Part shown: piece after piece, positions 1-10,900 of the stretch
How the letters are laid out: the number at the start of each line of letters is the position of its first letter
Position numbering within the stretch: the first letter of the stretch is position 1
From: Parus major
Lineage: Eukaryota; Chordata; Aves; Passeriformes; Paridae
Direction of reading: 5' to 3'
Assembly: GCF_001522545.3 (NCBI RefSeq)
Contig: NC_031770.1
Location: 13,154,620-13,218,619 of the forward strand
Length of the DNA stretch: 64,000 nucleotides
Program-made: the position numbers and the translations under genes
Notes under the pieces: generated by a model
What the model was told of the DNA's origin: nothing
The model's input: only the letters and a program-made list of their open reading frames with translations
Databases searched by the model: none

Positions 1-2070
1 GTACACCATACAATAAAAAAACTGTAGAAAAGTTTTAGGAAGTCATATGTAAAAATAATATTCCTCTCATGGACAAAACCCCGACCTCTCCCCCTTTGAG
101 CGTCCTGCTCGTGTTATCCACTGGATCATCGCCTCCGTAAAGCTGCCATCCAGTTGGAAAATTGCTTCTGCCATTCAATCACTGCACAGCATTTTTACTC
201 TCTGTCAGCTCAGCTAATCCTATTCTATTAATGGGTCTAAGAGACCAGTTTTGCTGAAAGAATGATTGGAGAGGGATTTGATTTCTTCTGATAGTAACTG
301 GACCTGGATTTGCTGCCTCTTGGATAGTCAATTATGGCTATCCAAGAGGACAAATTGACAAAGCACAATGCAACAAGGAAATATTGGGCATGTTTCTACT
401 TTCACAGACATCAAAACAAGCATGAGTAATCCCAAAAAACCTTTATTCCTCATTTCACAACTTTTTATTAAAGAATGTGTTGAAATAAGTTGCGTTAGGA
501 ATTTCTCAAATTAATTTCAAAACGGGTATTCTTGAAATAGAAATCTCTATGTCACCCCACATCACTTTCATAGAACATAATCTGTACTTGACATTGCTCT
601 CTGCCAACCAGAAGAGTTAATTCTGTATGAAAGGTTTTGATAGGAATAGCCTGAAAATATATTTTCATGCCATGTACCCAGCAGGGCAAAACTGAGGAAA
701 ATCCAAAGGAATAAAAATAATCCCAGGAAGAAAAGGGTTGTAAAGTGAACCATATACAGTCAGTTCGTAGTTCTAGCCAGTTGATCCATTCTCTGTGACG
801 GGAAATAAGAGCTCTAGTGATTACAGGGAAGAGGTCCTAATGCACAAAGCGAGGTAAAGTGTGTAAATCCCAGAGATTTTAAGTGGAAATTGAATTTTTC
901 AAATCCAGAGAGATAGCTCCAGAGAATAAATGGGAAAAGATCAGCAGTTCTTAAAGAATATCTGATTATTGAGTAAAATACATAGATTTACATTGTGTTT
1001 AATTTCCTACTTATACATGGAAATTAAAATACTGAGGAGGGAATGTGGTTATTTGATTCACCTTCACATATGCAAATGATTTATTTCTGTTTTCATTACC
1101 TCTATTAATATTACTGAATTCAATTATTAAAAAAAAAAAAAAGCTTCCTGGTTGTGGTTACTACAGCCATGACAGAGATTCAGGAATGCTTGTCCCAGTG
1201 ACTGATGAAAATTTTTTTAAAGAATTGATGTACTGTAGGGAGATCATAAGTAAATATGAGGGTAGCAAGACCCATTTTGGAAAAAAAAAAATAATAAATT
1301 TAATGAGGTGAGAAAATATGGCCAAAGTAAAATTGCTTTGGATTGTAATACAATTAAAAAACAATCATTTTTATATACACATGATCTCTCCACTGAGACT
1401 GTAGAAGCTTGCATGGTCAAAACTACTAACAGAAGAAAACAAGTAACTTTAGAAAATTGTCACTTTCAGGAAGCAGTTGAGGAAAAGGAGAGGAAAGTAT
1501 CAAAGATGTGCTTATTTGTCAACTCCTGTGGCTCCAAGGTCACAAACTCCATTCAGATGTGCTGTATCTAAAAATATGTAACAATAAAATCATCATAGAT
1601 TAATAGTATTAAACTAAAGCAGTGTTGAATGTCTTCATGTTTGGTACACTTGTGATAATAAGTGATAGAAAAGTGATAAATCTGCACAGGAATGAAATAG
1701 CACAAAAAAAGTGCTGCCTGAGAAAGAGTAGTGATTTAATAATGTCTTGATTTTGATTCTGTTTCTCATCTCTTTCTCAGATACCTGGAGATGGTATTAA
1801 AAAATGTAACAGGTGATAGAAGTAAATTGTGGCAGGAGATATTGTCCTGTTGTGAGCCATAGCGAAAATATGTATTTGTCTGAATGGGATTTTCTTCACC
1901 CCATTTAGATTTGAATTCTTCATGGGAAATATTTCTCAGTGAAATTTTTTGTAAATAATGCAGAGATTGGTTCTTAGAAAACAATTTATTTGAACACTTT
2001 TCTGTTTATCAGGATGTCAAAGTATTTGCTGCTGTTTATGCTTGGTTTCTGTTCTCATTTAACTAGAGAA

Positions 2071-2790
2071 AATTCATAGATTCATAGGAGTTTTGTCCAG
2101 AATGTACCACTGTGAAAATATTAATCTGACCTCCCAAATGGCAAAAGGCAAAATTTCTTCCAGTGATTCCTACAATGCAGCCCAAAAGCAATGACATACA
2201 GTCTCTGTTAGAGAAAACCTCTGTCTTAAGACTTCAGGAAAGAATTTCCTAGAATTGCCAATTGTTATTTTGTCTTTATTGAATATTTTTATCTTCTTTT
2301 CAGTTTGAACTTTTCTGACTCTTGGTCACCATCTTTGTCTAGTTGAAAGAACTTCTACCCTAAACTACCAGGAACTTTTGATAGTTATAGATTGGGTTCA
2401 GACACCTCTTTCTCTCCTCTTGGATGTATTCAACAGATTGAGCATCTTAAGGCTTTCTTTCTAAGACACAATTGCTGAGTTTTCTTATGGTTTTAATGAC
2501 TGTGGGGAAAGCTTTATTCTGAAACCTCTCTCATTTTTTACTTCACTTTAAATGTATGACCACTGGAGCTAAACATGGTAATGGTTTTAGTTGTGCCACA
2601 AAAATAATGCCATTTTCTATTTTTGTTCATTATTTCTTTGCTTGTGCACTCAAAACTTGCACTGCCCCCCTTATTTGCTGCTTGACACTTGGAGCTCATC
2701 TACAGCAGCTTAACTTAAAGGATCTTGTCATTATTTCATTTTCAAAGCACTTGGAATACTGTCCAGAAAGGATGGCCTCACTTAGAATAA
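2071..2790 (-). mobile_element. Ancient CR1-type LINE fragment, 3' end, minus strand
   Basis: The left edge reads like the reverse complement of an old archosaur/turtle CR1 3' end: a repeated ATTCATAGATTCATAG start, then CCAGAAxGxACCACTGTG and TCTGACCTCCC. Further in, short blocks keep the order of the same consensus as I remember it: CACCTCTTTCTCTCC, CAACAGATTGAGCATCTTAAG near 2430-2455, then an ACACTTGGAGCTCATCTACAGCAG segment near 2685-2709 and CTTGTCATT after it. Similarity is patchy and full of indels, as expected for an insertion far older than the bird-specific CR1 copies elsewhere in the window. The right edge is approximate. ORFs here are chance. Confidence 0.65.
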
Positions 2791-4398
2791 ATTAATGGAT
2801 GTGACTAGGGTTTACAGAAGCACACTGAATTTGTGCTGATGGCTTTGTCTTGTAAAAAGCTGGTAAAAACATCTAATTGTGCCCTAATGATCCTCATTTG
2901 GCAGAAATCCTTGTTCTTGTTTTCAGTCAAGGCAGTCCATTAGTGGTCCTGACAGGATCTCACCTTTCTCCCAAGTCCTGAACTGGGAAATCCAGAAAAG
3001 AAGGGATTCTCAAAGAGATGAGAGGTAGAGAATGAAGCTAAAATGGGGCCAGACCCCTGTTGTTCTGAAATTTCTCCTTTCCACACAAAAAATATCAATA
3101 AAGTCCCTGTCATATTTCTACCAGCTGCACTGGAAATTCGTCTGTGTGGGTCTGTCCAAAGCTGTGTGGAGGGGCTGTACATTGATTTCAGACCTAATGG
3201 AGCCATGTGGAAATGTAGGAGCTCCTGACTCCTCTGGCCTAGATTCTGATAATTTCTAGATTGTGTTTAAGAATCCCAACAGGATTGGGAAATGCTGTTT
3301 CCCCTTTTACTCAACAGTCAAGAAGTCTGCAGCAAAATCAGAGTACTGTACTAGGTATCTTTATAATCCATTTCTGATTATTCATAATTACAGTGAATAA
3401 TGGCAATCAAAAGTTTTCAAAAATGTTTCAAAAGTATATTTCTAAAAATTGCTAATAATCCTACTGGAATTTGTCAGATACACAGCACTTGATCAATGCT
3501 CATGACCACTGTATTCAATATATTGCTTTAGTTCATCATTATTGACTATATGACTGTTCATGCTTTTAACATACTTTGTATTTTTATATTCTTTCCAAAT
3601 ATTTTGTTTTGAACTCCATGTCAATAAAACCAATTTCTCTACCAATTTGAGAAATGGATGGGACAGGCTAAATTGCACTATCCAAGAAATGGTGGGAGCA
3701 GTTCCACAGAAAAAGCTGCCCCTGAAGTGATATTTCTGGGTACAGTTTTGTTCAGTAGATAAATTTAGAGACAAATATAATTATGCATTACTCTTTGAGA
3801 AAAACAAAATATTATATCTTAACTTGTAGCCATCAATTTTGTTGCAAGACATCTTCATAATATAGCTTTATTTCATGCTATTTCACCACTTGCCATTCTT
3901 CTGAATCCCTTTTGAAATTTCATAAAATATGTCTACAGTATGTTATATCCTTCCATGCTGGAATGTGATTGTGAACTAAATTGTTGTGAGAAAAAGTGCT
4001 ATAAAAATGCCTCTGCTAATATGCTGTTTCTTATTATTATTTCTTATTTCTTAGTGTTGCTTCTGGTTTTGTAATTTCAAAATATTTGAATTAATTAAAG
4101 AAACATAAAATTGTTTCTTCTGTTTGTCATGAAAATACAGTTCTTACATAATTGTGTGGCTAAGGTGTAAATTCTCTAGCAGATGAAAAAAATGTAATAA
4201 CAGAAATAACCACTAAACATAGAAAGAGTCAGGTTTTGGTTTTTTCTTAAAAGAAACAAGGTTTCCATGAAGAACCACTGAATTTTAAAACAATTGTTTA
4301 ATTAGTAAAAATGTACTGTAAAAATATGATTCGCATTTTCATATCACTAAATCACAGTGATACGCTAAAATAATTAGAATTGGTTGCTCTTTTGCTAC

Positions 4399-4427
4399 AA
4401 AACAAAACAAAACAAAACAAAAAAAAA
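4399..4427. repeat. (AAAAC)n simple repeat ending in an A run
   Basis: Four tandem AAAAC-type units are followed by a run of A residues. This could be the decayed tail of a retroposed sequence or an independent microsatellite; nothing recognisable as a retroposon lies directly upstream. Confidence 0.8.
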
Positions 4428-4489
4428 GGAGATGGAGAAAATCTGCTCTCAGTTCAATAGGAACAGCCTGAGACAATTCATCTGGAGAT

Positions 4490-4585
4490 AATAAGCCAGA
4501 TTCACAGCCTGTGTAAGTTGTACAGTTCCTCTGATTTCAACTGTGTCACACCAGATTTAAGTCAATTCAGTATTTGGCTCAATAT
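4490..4585. repeat. Ancient amniote interspersed repeat, unnamed
   Basis: The segment has the pattern 'GTGTAAGTTG-TAC-AG-TCC-CTGATTTCAA-GTGTCACACCAGATTTA-...-ATTTGGCTC', which resembles a very abundant repeat I recall from turtle and crocodile genomes (GGTGTAAxT...CTCCATTGAxTTCAATGG...TACACCAGxTTTACACC...GATCTGGCCC). I cannot name the family. A related piece lies at 5077-5138. Confidence 0.4.
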
Positions 4586-5076
4586 GCACAGTCAACAGAT
4601 TACACATATGGCACTGAGAGCAGATTTGGCTGGAGGAATCAGGTTACAAACACAGAAAGTAGCAGAGCAATTAATTTCTTTGGTGGTGGGCATGGGGGAA
4701 GGTCTTGTAAATAAGTATTTCCAGTGAATAAGAACTCTCTAGTTCTTCAAGTGAGCACCTTGGTGCAATGTGAAAAATAGAAAAGTCCCCAAATCACTTG
4801 GAAGGCAGAATTCTGAAGAGAAAGTCACATGTTTTCATGGTGGAAAGTCCTTAGTATGATCAGCAGAAAAGGAGAGAGCTGCTCTGTGCCACTGCCTGCA
4901 GCATTTGGAGTTGACAAGTTCCTGAAAGCCTTGAGTTTCACTGCTGTCAACAGAGCTGCTCAGTAGACAATAAGGTCCCTGAGAGTGGATGGACAGAAAT
5001 GTGGGTAAATTCTGTGTGTGGCTGAATCATCAGCAGCACCAGAGATGTGTAGTATGGCTCTACTCTCCTCCAGGTA

Positions 5077-5138
5077 CAGAAATTTTACACCAATGCAAAT
5101 CTAATAACATAAATGAGTTACTCCTGATTGAAATGAGG
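5077..5138. repeat. Ancient amniote interspersed repeat, second piece
   Basis: TTTTACACCAATGCAAAT is followed some 20 nt later by GAGTTACTCCTGATT. Both are hallmark strings of the same old amniote repeat pattern seen at 4490-4585. Whether the two pieces belong to one insertion split by later sequence cannot be settled by eye. Confidence 0.4.
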
Positions 5139-7094
5139 AAAAATTTGTTCCCTCTGAACTGCAACTTGATAGAATACATGGCTTTCAATGATCTTTCTTT
5201 TTTACTCTTTTTTTTCCTTTTTTTTTTTTTTTTTCCTTTTTTGTTTTGTTTTAAGAGTGGCTGGAATAAGCAAATGAATAAAAAGCAAGTTTAGAGTTTG
5301 GGCCTTCTGGCTTCTTAGATTGCTTAGAAGAGGCCATGCCTAGAAAATGAGAATCAGGATAGCCAAGTGAAGTGTTATTGATATGGAAATATATCAGCCA
5401 TCACAAACAAACTACCTTAATTTAAGAAAAGTGCTCAATGCTAATCTAATGTAAAAGCCTTGTAAAATACCATAAAGAAGGTGAACTAATTTTTTCTTAG
5501 ATTGCAGAACTGTTTAAGATGGTTTAACTTACCATGACAAAAACCTGTGGAGGAATTAATTTTCATTGCTGGTTACTAGTGAATAGGGGCTTGGCTATAT
5601 ACACTGTTTAATTTAACAGTGGGAATTTGACTTTTTCCATTTTATTTAATTCAAAATGTTTTGACAGTTTTACTTGCTGTCACTAAATTTTAATCCATCA
5701 GACATTTAGGGGAAGCTGCTCAGCTGGTATAAATCTTTCTGGTGAAAGTCACCACAAAAAGCATGCCAACTATTGCTAAGAGGAGGACTCATGCTATAAA
5801 ACAATATATGCTAAACTCTGTAGCCAGATGAGTTTGACCATCTGATCCTATCTATGATGTCATTTTCAGAACCCTTTTCTCTGAGTCTGACATCATGACC
5901 TGGTCTGTCAGCAAGCTCATATGCTGAATGTAAAAAGTCACGTTAAGCTAAACATGACCACCAAAAAAAAAATGCCATGGCAATGTTGGCATTACAATAT
6001 TAAAATATTGTGATAACCAGAATTAGATGAAAGAGACTGAAGTTATACAACAATTGAAATAAATAATTTATTTTTTATTGAGTTTGCGTGGGATTTTTTT
6101 TACTTCAAGAAAGGAAATTACTATATGCAGTTAAATGTTGAAGGCTCTTCCAGAAAAGTTTTGCTAAGAGCTGCTCCAAATATCACTTCTATTTACATTG
6201 TGTATAGAACTTCATATCTTTATCTTGTGAAACTGGGAGTTCTTCATCATCTCAGTGAATTTATTCTATTTCTTGATTTCGAGTGTGTGAATGGAAAAGG
6301 CAAATTATAATATCTAACTGTCTAACTAAACCCTTAAACCCTTATTATTCAGCATTTATAGCAGTCATTATTTTTAAAGTGGTAAAGTTTTCAAATTATT
6401 TGTGGGAATAATGTTGAGTTTTGATGACCTTTTTCACTGCTTGCTGGCATTAACTTATAAAGGCTTTTCACTATGATAAGTGACACATTCTGGGAGGAAA
6501 TGACTGTGCTTAAAAAAATATCATTAAGCCCAGTTCTGTGTACTTGTTTTCTTATTTTTTATTGGGTTACAATATATCAAAATCAATTTAGTTTCATGGC
6601 CACATGAAAAGGCATTATTGCTAGGGGATGACTCCATGAGAAATGACCAATAATGGCAGAACTGGCCTTTAATTTGCACTGGTTTCTGTGTGCTGCCTCC
6701 CCAGGAAGAGCTGGTGGAAATGACATAAACTGCAGCAAGAGATCTCCCAGGCAGTCAGACTGCTGTGTTGTCACCCTTCCCAGTCTCTTTGTTGGTTCCA
6801 CACCATCCATCTCCTTGACTTCTGTGATGGTTTTACTTTGTTATTTTACCTTTCCCATTTTCTTTCTCCTATCCCCTCCTCAGTCATGCCCATAATGGGT
6901 AGCAGAGAAATCCTCCCTCAAAATCACTTTCCCAGTGGAGTAGCTGAGGACTGTAGACACTAACATGAGTTTTAGGACACTGAGCCTTGTTTCTCTGTTT
7001 TAAATTCTGTTCACTTTTTTAAGTGAGGCTCAATTCTTAGCCCCCTTTTGCTTTGTAAGCTTTGGGAGAACTTTCTTTCCTGTGCCCCATATTG

Positions 7095-7323
7095 ACGTTG
7101 GGTTGGGTACACACAATGGTAAACATTGCTGCTTGTTGATAGCAGCCATTCCTCAGGCAAAACGTCCTTTGATCTAATCGGGGGACAGAACCCGTCCTTG
7201 GCACTGCTGCAGCCTTTGCTGGCTGTACCAGACAGAGAATTGATTGATTTTTTACAATGTGCAAGATTCTGACGCAGACCAATTCTGTAGGACGTGATCT
7301 AACGATTCCGAGTTACTCCACCC
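7095..7323. promoter_or_regulatory. CpG-enriched block upstream of microexon 1, candidate conserved element
   Basis: Around nine CpG dinucleotides fall in about 230 bases (for example ACGTTG at 7095, AACGTCC, ATCGGGG, CCCGTCC, GACGCAG, GACGTG, AACGATT, TCCGAG and CCCGG), whereas neighbouring kilobases have very few. Retained CpGs in otherwise CpG-depleted intron suggest either an unmethylated regulatory element or strong constraint. The 81-codon minus-strand ORF across it resembles no protein I know. It ends about 570 nt before the first SS1 microexon, so an intronic enhancer or a splicing-linked element are both possible. Confidence 0.35.
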
Positions 7324-7775
7324 GGTTTAAGTTCCACTTTTTCCCTGCTGGATTTGGAGATTTAACCCAATGACCAGAGTGCCTCTCTTATTAATGACTG
7401 TGGGATCAGCCATGCTGCCTGTGGTAACATCACAGCATATTCAGGAATTTAAGTTATCTGAAGCTTAAAAATCATCTACTTCATCATCCAGGAGAGTTCA
7501 GAATGGGAAACTAGAACCAAATGAATTTAGAATCCCTATCACAAATGACTGGTGGTTTAAAAATATATAGCTACAAAAGTCTTACAAGAAGACCCTCTAA
7601 TTAATAACCATCAGTAATGATAGTTGCATGTACAAAGAGCTGCACAAAACCCCGTACAATATTTGCACTTTGGCAAGAGTATTTTGTTTCATATCACATA
7701 CATTTTGTTAAGCAGAGGAAACACTGCTTCCCTGGTGCTTTTGTTTTTCCCTCTGGATTGTAGCAATGGAGCACT

Positions 7776-7837
7776 TGCATGTTGTGTTTGATGCCTTGCA
7801 TGATAAAGACATGCAACGGCAAGTTCCAGTCTGCATG
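7776..7837 (+). promoter_or_regulatory. Cluster of three TGCATG (RBFOX-type) hexamers upstream of microexon 1
   Basis: TGCATG occurs at 7776-7781, 7797-7802 and 7832-7837, that is 52 to 113 nt upstream of the 18-nt microexon at 7889; a fourth copy lies near 7625. In RNA, UGCAUG is the binding site of RBFOX proteins, which are strongly expressed in neurons. From known RBFOX position effects, binding upstream of an exon usually promotes skipping. The role here is inferred. Confidence 0.55.
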
Positions 7838-7888
7838 CTGCTTAATGAATGTTTTCCTTTTCTCTCCTTCCCTGTTATGTGCTTACAG

Positions 7889-7906
7889 AAGACAACTATG
7901 TGGAAG
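7889..7906 (+). CDS. NRXN1: Alpha-neurexin SS1 microexon 1 (18 nt, EDNYVE)
   Basis: The exon is bounded by a strong acceptor (pyrimidine tract, GTGCTTACAG ending at 7888) and the donor GTGGGT at 7907. It is 18 nt and phase 1: with a G supplied by the preceding exon it reads E-D-N-Y-V-E and leaves one base of a Gly codon completed by the next exon. I recognise this as the first segment of the SS1 insert in the extracellular region of alpha-neurexin, the presynaptic adhesion receptor, between the EGF-A repeat and LNS2. Mammalian NRXN1, as I recall it, has EDNNVE, so Tyr replaces an Asn. A UGC motif sits 7 nt upstream of the exon and three UGCAUG copies lie within 113 nt upstream, which fits regulated neuronal inclusion. 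Being a multiple of three, it can be skipped without a frameshift. The identification rests on the ordered match of all three microexons. Confidence 0.85.
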
Positions 7907-10900
7907 GTGGGTGCTTTCTACCTTATTTTCCTAAGCTCTTGTTTTTTCCCTCTGTTCAGTGGGGTTTTTTCTCCTTCTGCTTAATGTTATAAAAGTACAC
8001 ATATCATTCAGTACGGTAAGTTGTATTTTTCCCCCCACAAAGGCATACAAGCTTATTAAATAAATGTGATTTATTTTTTTCATGCAGAACACAAGCAAAG
8101 CTCCTTGGCCTTATTGCTGTAATTCCAGAATATCCCCACTAAAACAACAGTTTTGTACACATGTGACTGATACCATATCCAAAATCTTTCTGGAGATTTG
8201 CAGGACTGATTTCTTCTCATGTTCTGTATGAAAAACACTTCAAGAAACTATTTGTCTCATCAATGTGGAGCATAAATTCTCCCAAAAAGATAGTAATGCA
8301 TGTTAAATTCCCATCTCTTAATTGCTTAGGAAAATGGAAAGCGCTTTTCTCTTTAATACCACAAACCCTGCTTATTCTAATATCCTTTACAGCACAAAGC
8401 TTTAGGAAAAAAGGTTTTCTGTCTAACTTTTCAGCATAATGAACTTGCCTTTCGGACATTGAAAGAAGCACCATGTGATTTTAATAATTATGTTGGTATG
8501 TAATTAAGTCCCTTTAAAGAAAGTATGGCATAGGGCAGTGGAAACTAAGGCACAATGCCATCTATCCTGAATATTGGTAAGTAAGTCTATTAGCTGGTAA
8601 AACATACATATGTATGATAGTTTGAAAGTCTTTTTGCTTATAAGTCAAAGAAGTGCAGGTGCTTTTTTATGTACAAATGTCTTTAAAAGTCTCTCTGGGG
8701 TGAATCTTTGCATACTGGAAAAATGATTATCTATTTGAAAAAATTGGTTTACCTATCTATGAATAATTGTTTTAATTTTATTTCATTCCAATATTTTAAA
8801 AGCTATTTTAAATGCAAGGACTTAGTAAACTAATTCATATGCAAAGTGTCCTGGAATGGCTGTGACCCAGGGTGTTCCTGTGAGTCACTCTGGGGCCTGA
8901 GTTCATTCAGGTTTCAGCTCACCAAGGGCCACTCCCTGTCTGTTCAGGGCTGATTTTCTCAAGAAGCCTGGAAGCACCGGTGCTTCATTTCTCTATGCTG
9001 CTGTATCCAAGGGTGAAGACAGGTGCTCAGATTTAGCACATAGATGATGCTCTGAAATTTTATTAATATATATGCTTTCCCAAGGAGAAGGAAAATTCAA
9101 ACAGTTCTGGTGCTTTACTTGTGGGCGCTGTCATGCTTGTACACGTCAATAAAATTTCATTTTCATTGTGAGATAAAAATGTATTCAACAACACTGGGGT
9201 AGGAATTCTAGCTGAAAAACATAAAAGCCTAGAAATAACTACGTAATCTTGTATTTGATCTGTGCATAAAACTCTTACTGGTGTCAACATGAGTCTCAAA
9301 ATTTGAATTAGTTTCAGTATAAATAGATAAGGAGGTTCAATTGCATTTCACATATTCATTTATGCACAGCAGTACAAGATAAAACCTGGATAACAGTTAA
9401 TCCAGACTTTACCTGAACTTAATTCTTAAAACTGCAACCTTAAATTTATTCCAACACAGGTCTGGATACTTATGCATACATTAAAGTTACAAAGCATGAA
9501 TATGTAAAAAATGGAAGCATAGAATTGTGTATCCAAAGCACAACTTGAAATCTGAGCTAACATTTTTCATCTTTGATCTCTGTGATATCTGAGCATATCT
9601 GCAAATTAGGTGACATAAGCAAACAGAAATATGTAGTATTCAATTTTGTATATACTGCTGGTAAAAAAAGGCTGCTGTTTTTTAATTTTACTGAAGTTGT
9701 GCTACACTTTATGACCTTCACTTCAGGTTTATCATATTTCAATTTTGTTTTGGCCTGTGTTCTGCATGGAACTCACACACCAAAGTACGACAATATCCTA
9801 CCTTCATACCCCTTTCCACTGTCCCACCCTGTGCTCCTTAACTCTCTCCTCTCAGAGCCAAGTTCAGGAGAGAGTTGGAGTAGATCCCACATGAGGGATT
9901 CCTTCTAAATCTTGAATTCCTAATTCACAAAGTAATTGAAGTAATGGTGCACAAATGAGTATTTTTTTCAATGTATGGGATGCCTATATGTGGCTACTTA
10001 AGGATAAAACTTCCCAGGTCTATTATAAGCAGACTTTGATTTTGCAAATCCAGCAGTGATTGCTATCATGGCAGATTTAGCTGTATCATTTTAAACCACT
10101 CTGTGGAATGAACAGGTACAGTACTAGTAATTCTTCACTCTTCTATAGCCTTCATCCATAGACTGCAAAAATATAAAATAAAGGAAGTATCATCATGTGC
10201 CTCTATCAAGGAAGTATAGGTGACCTTACTGCTTGCAAATAAAGTAACACAGAGTGAAACAAGATACAGTGTCTTGAGGAGGAGTACTGAATATTTTAAT
10301 TGGTAGATGTTTGGTTTGAGCAGTGTATGTCTTTTACATCCACTTGTCTGCCTTTTTTCACTGAATAGCCCTGTAAGTGACTCTTAAAATTCAAGTAGTT
10401 TTTTATGATGTTTTCAAGAGGTACTTCTGCTATTTACTTTTTTTTTTAAATCAAATTATGTAAGAGTCATCTACTTGCAACTGACCAATTTCACATATCA
10501 TTTTAACCAAAATAGTAGCTATCAAGCAGTGATAATCTGAAGCTAGACTTTTGTTTAGGTTCACATAACTATGAAGTTCATACATAAATGTGAACTAGTA
10601 AGAGGCCACCTTTGCATTTCCCTGGGAGACAGGACAGTGATTTATTTGAATGATCTCACATAAAGTAGTAGCTGAAAAGTCACTGTTTCATTAAAAAAAA
10701 AAAAAAAAAGATTCAATGTTCAACTGGTTTCAATTTTCCTTTATCAAATACAGTTGGGGTCAAGTCAGAAGTCTGAGATTTCTTGCTATTGTTGCCAAAA
10801 TCAAAAGTTAGGACCCAAAAGACAAGTTAATCAATCACAGGAAGAGACTGATATTTCCAAAAGTCCACATGGCAGGGGATCCAAGCAAGGGCACCCAGCA

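Larger units (their letters stand above)
1..7888 (+). other. NRXN1: 3' part of the NRXN1 intron preceding the SS1 microexons
   Basis: This stretch is assigned to an intron because it ends in a strong acceptor at 7888 (pyrimidine-rich run, then TTACAG) next to an 18-nt neurexin microexon, and because no ORF in it resembles a protein. It is A+T-rich. The parts I can explain are an ancient CR1 LINE copy (2071-2790), two short matches to an old amniote repeat (about 4490-4585 and 5077-5138), an (AAAAC)n run near 4399, T-rich tracts near 5200-5244, a CpG-enriched block (7095-7323) and a TGCATG cluster (7776-7837). In 1-2070, 2791-4390, 5300-7050 and 7330-7770 I see nothing I can name. The upstream exon lies outside the window. 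Confidence 0.8.
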
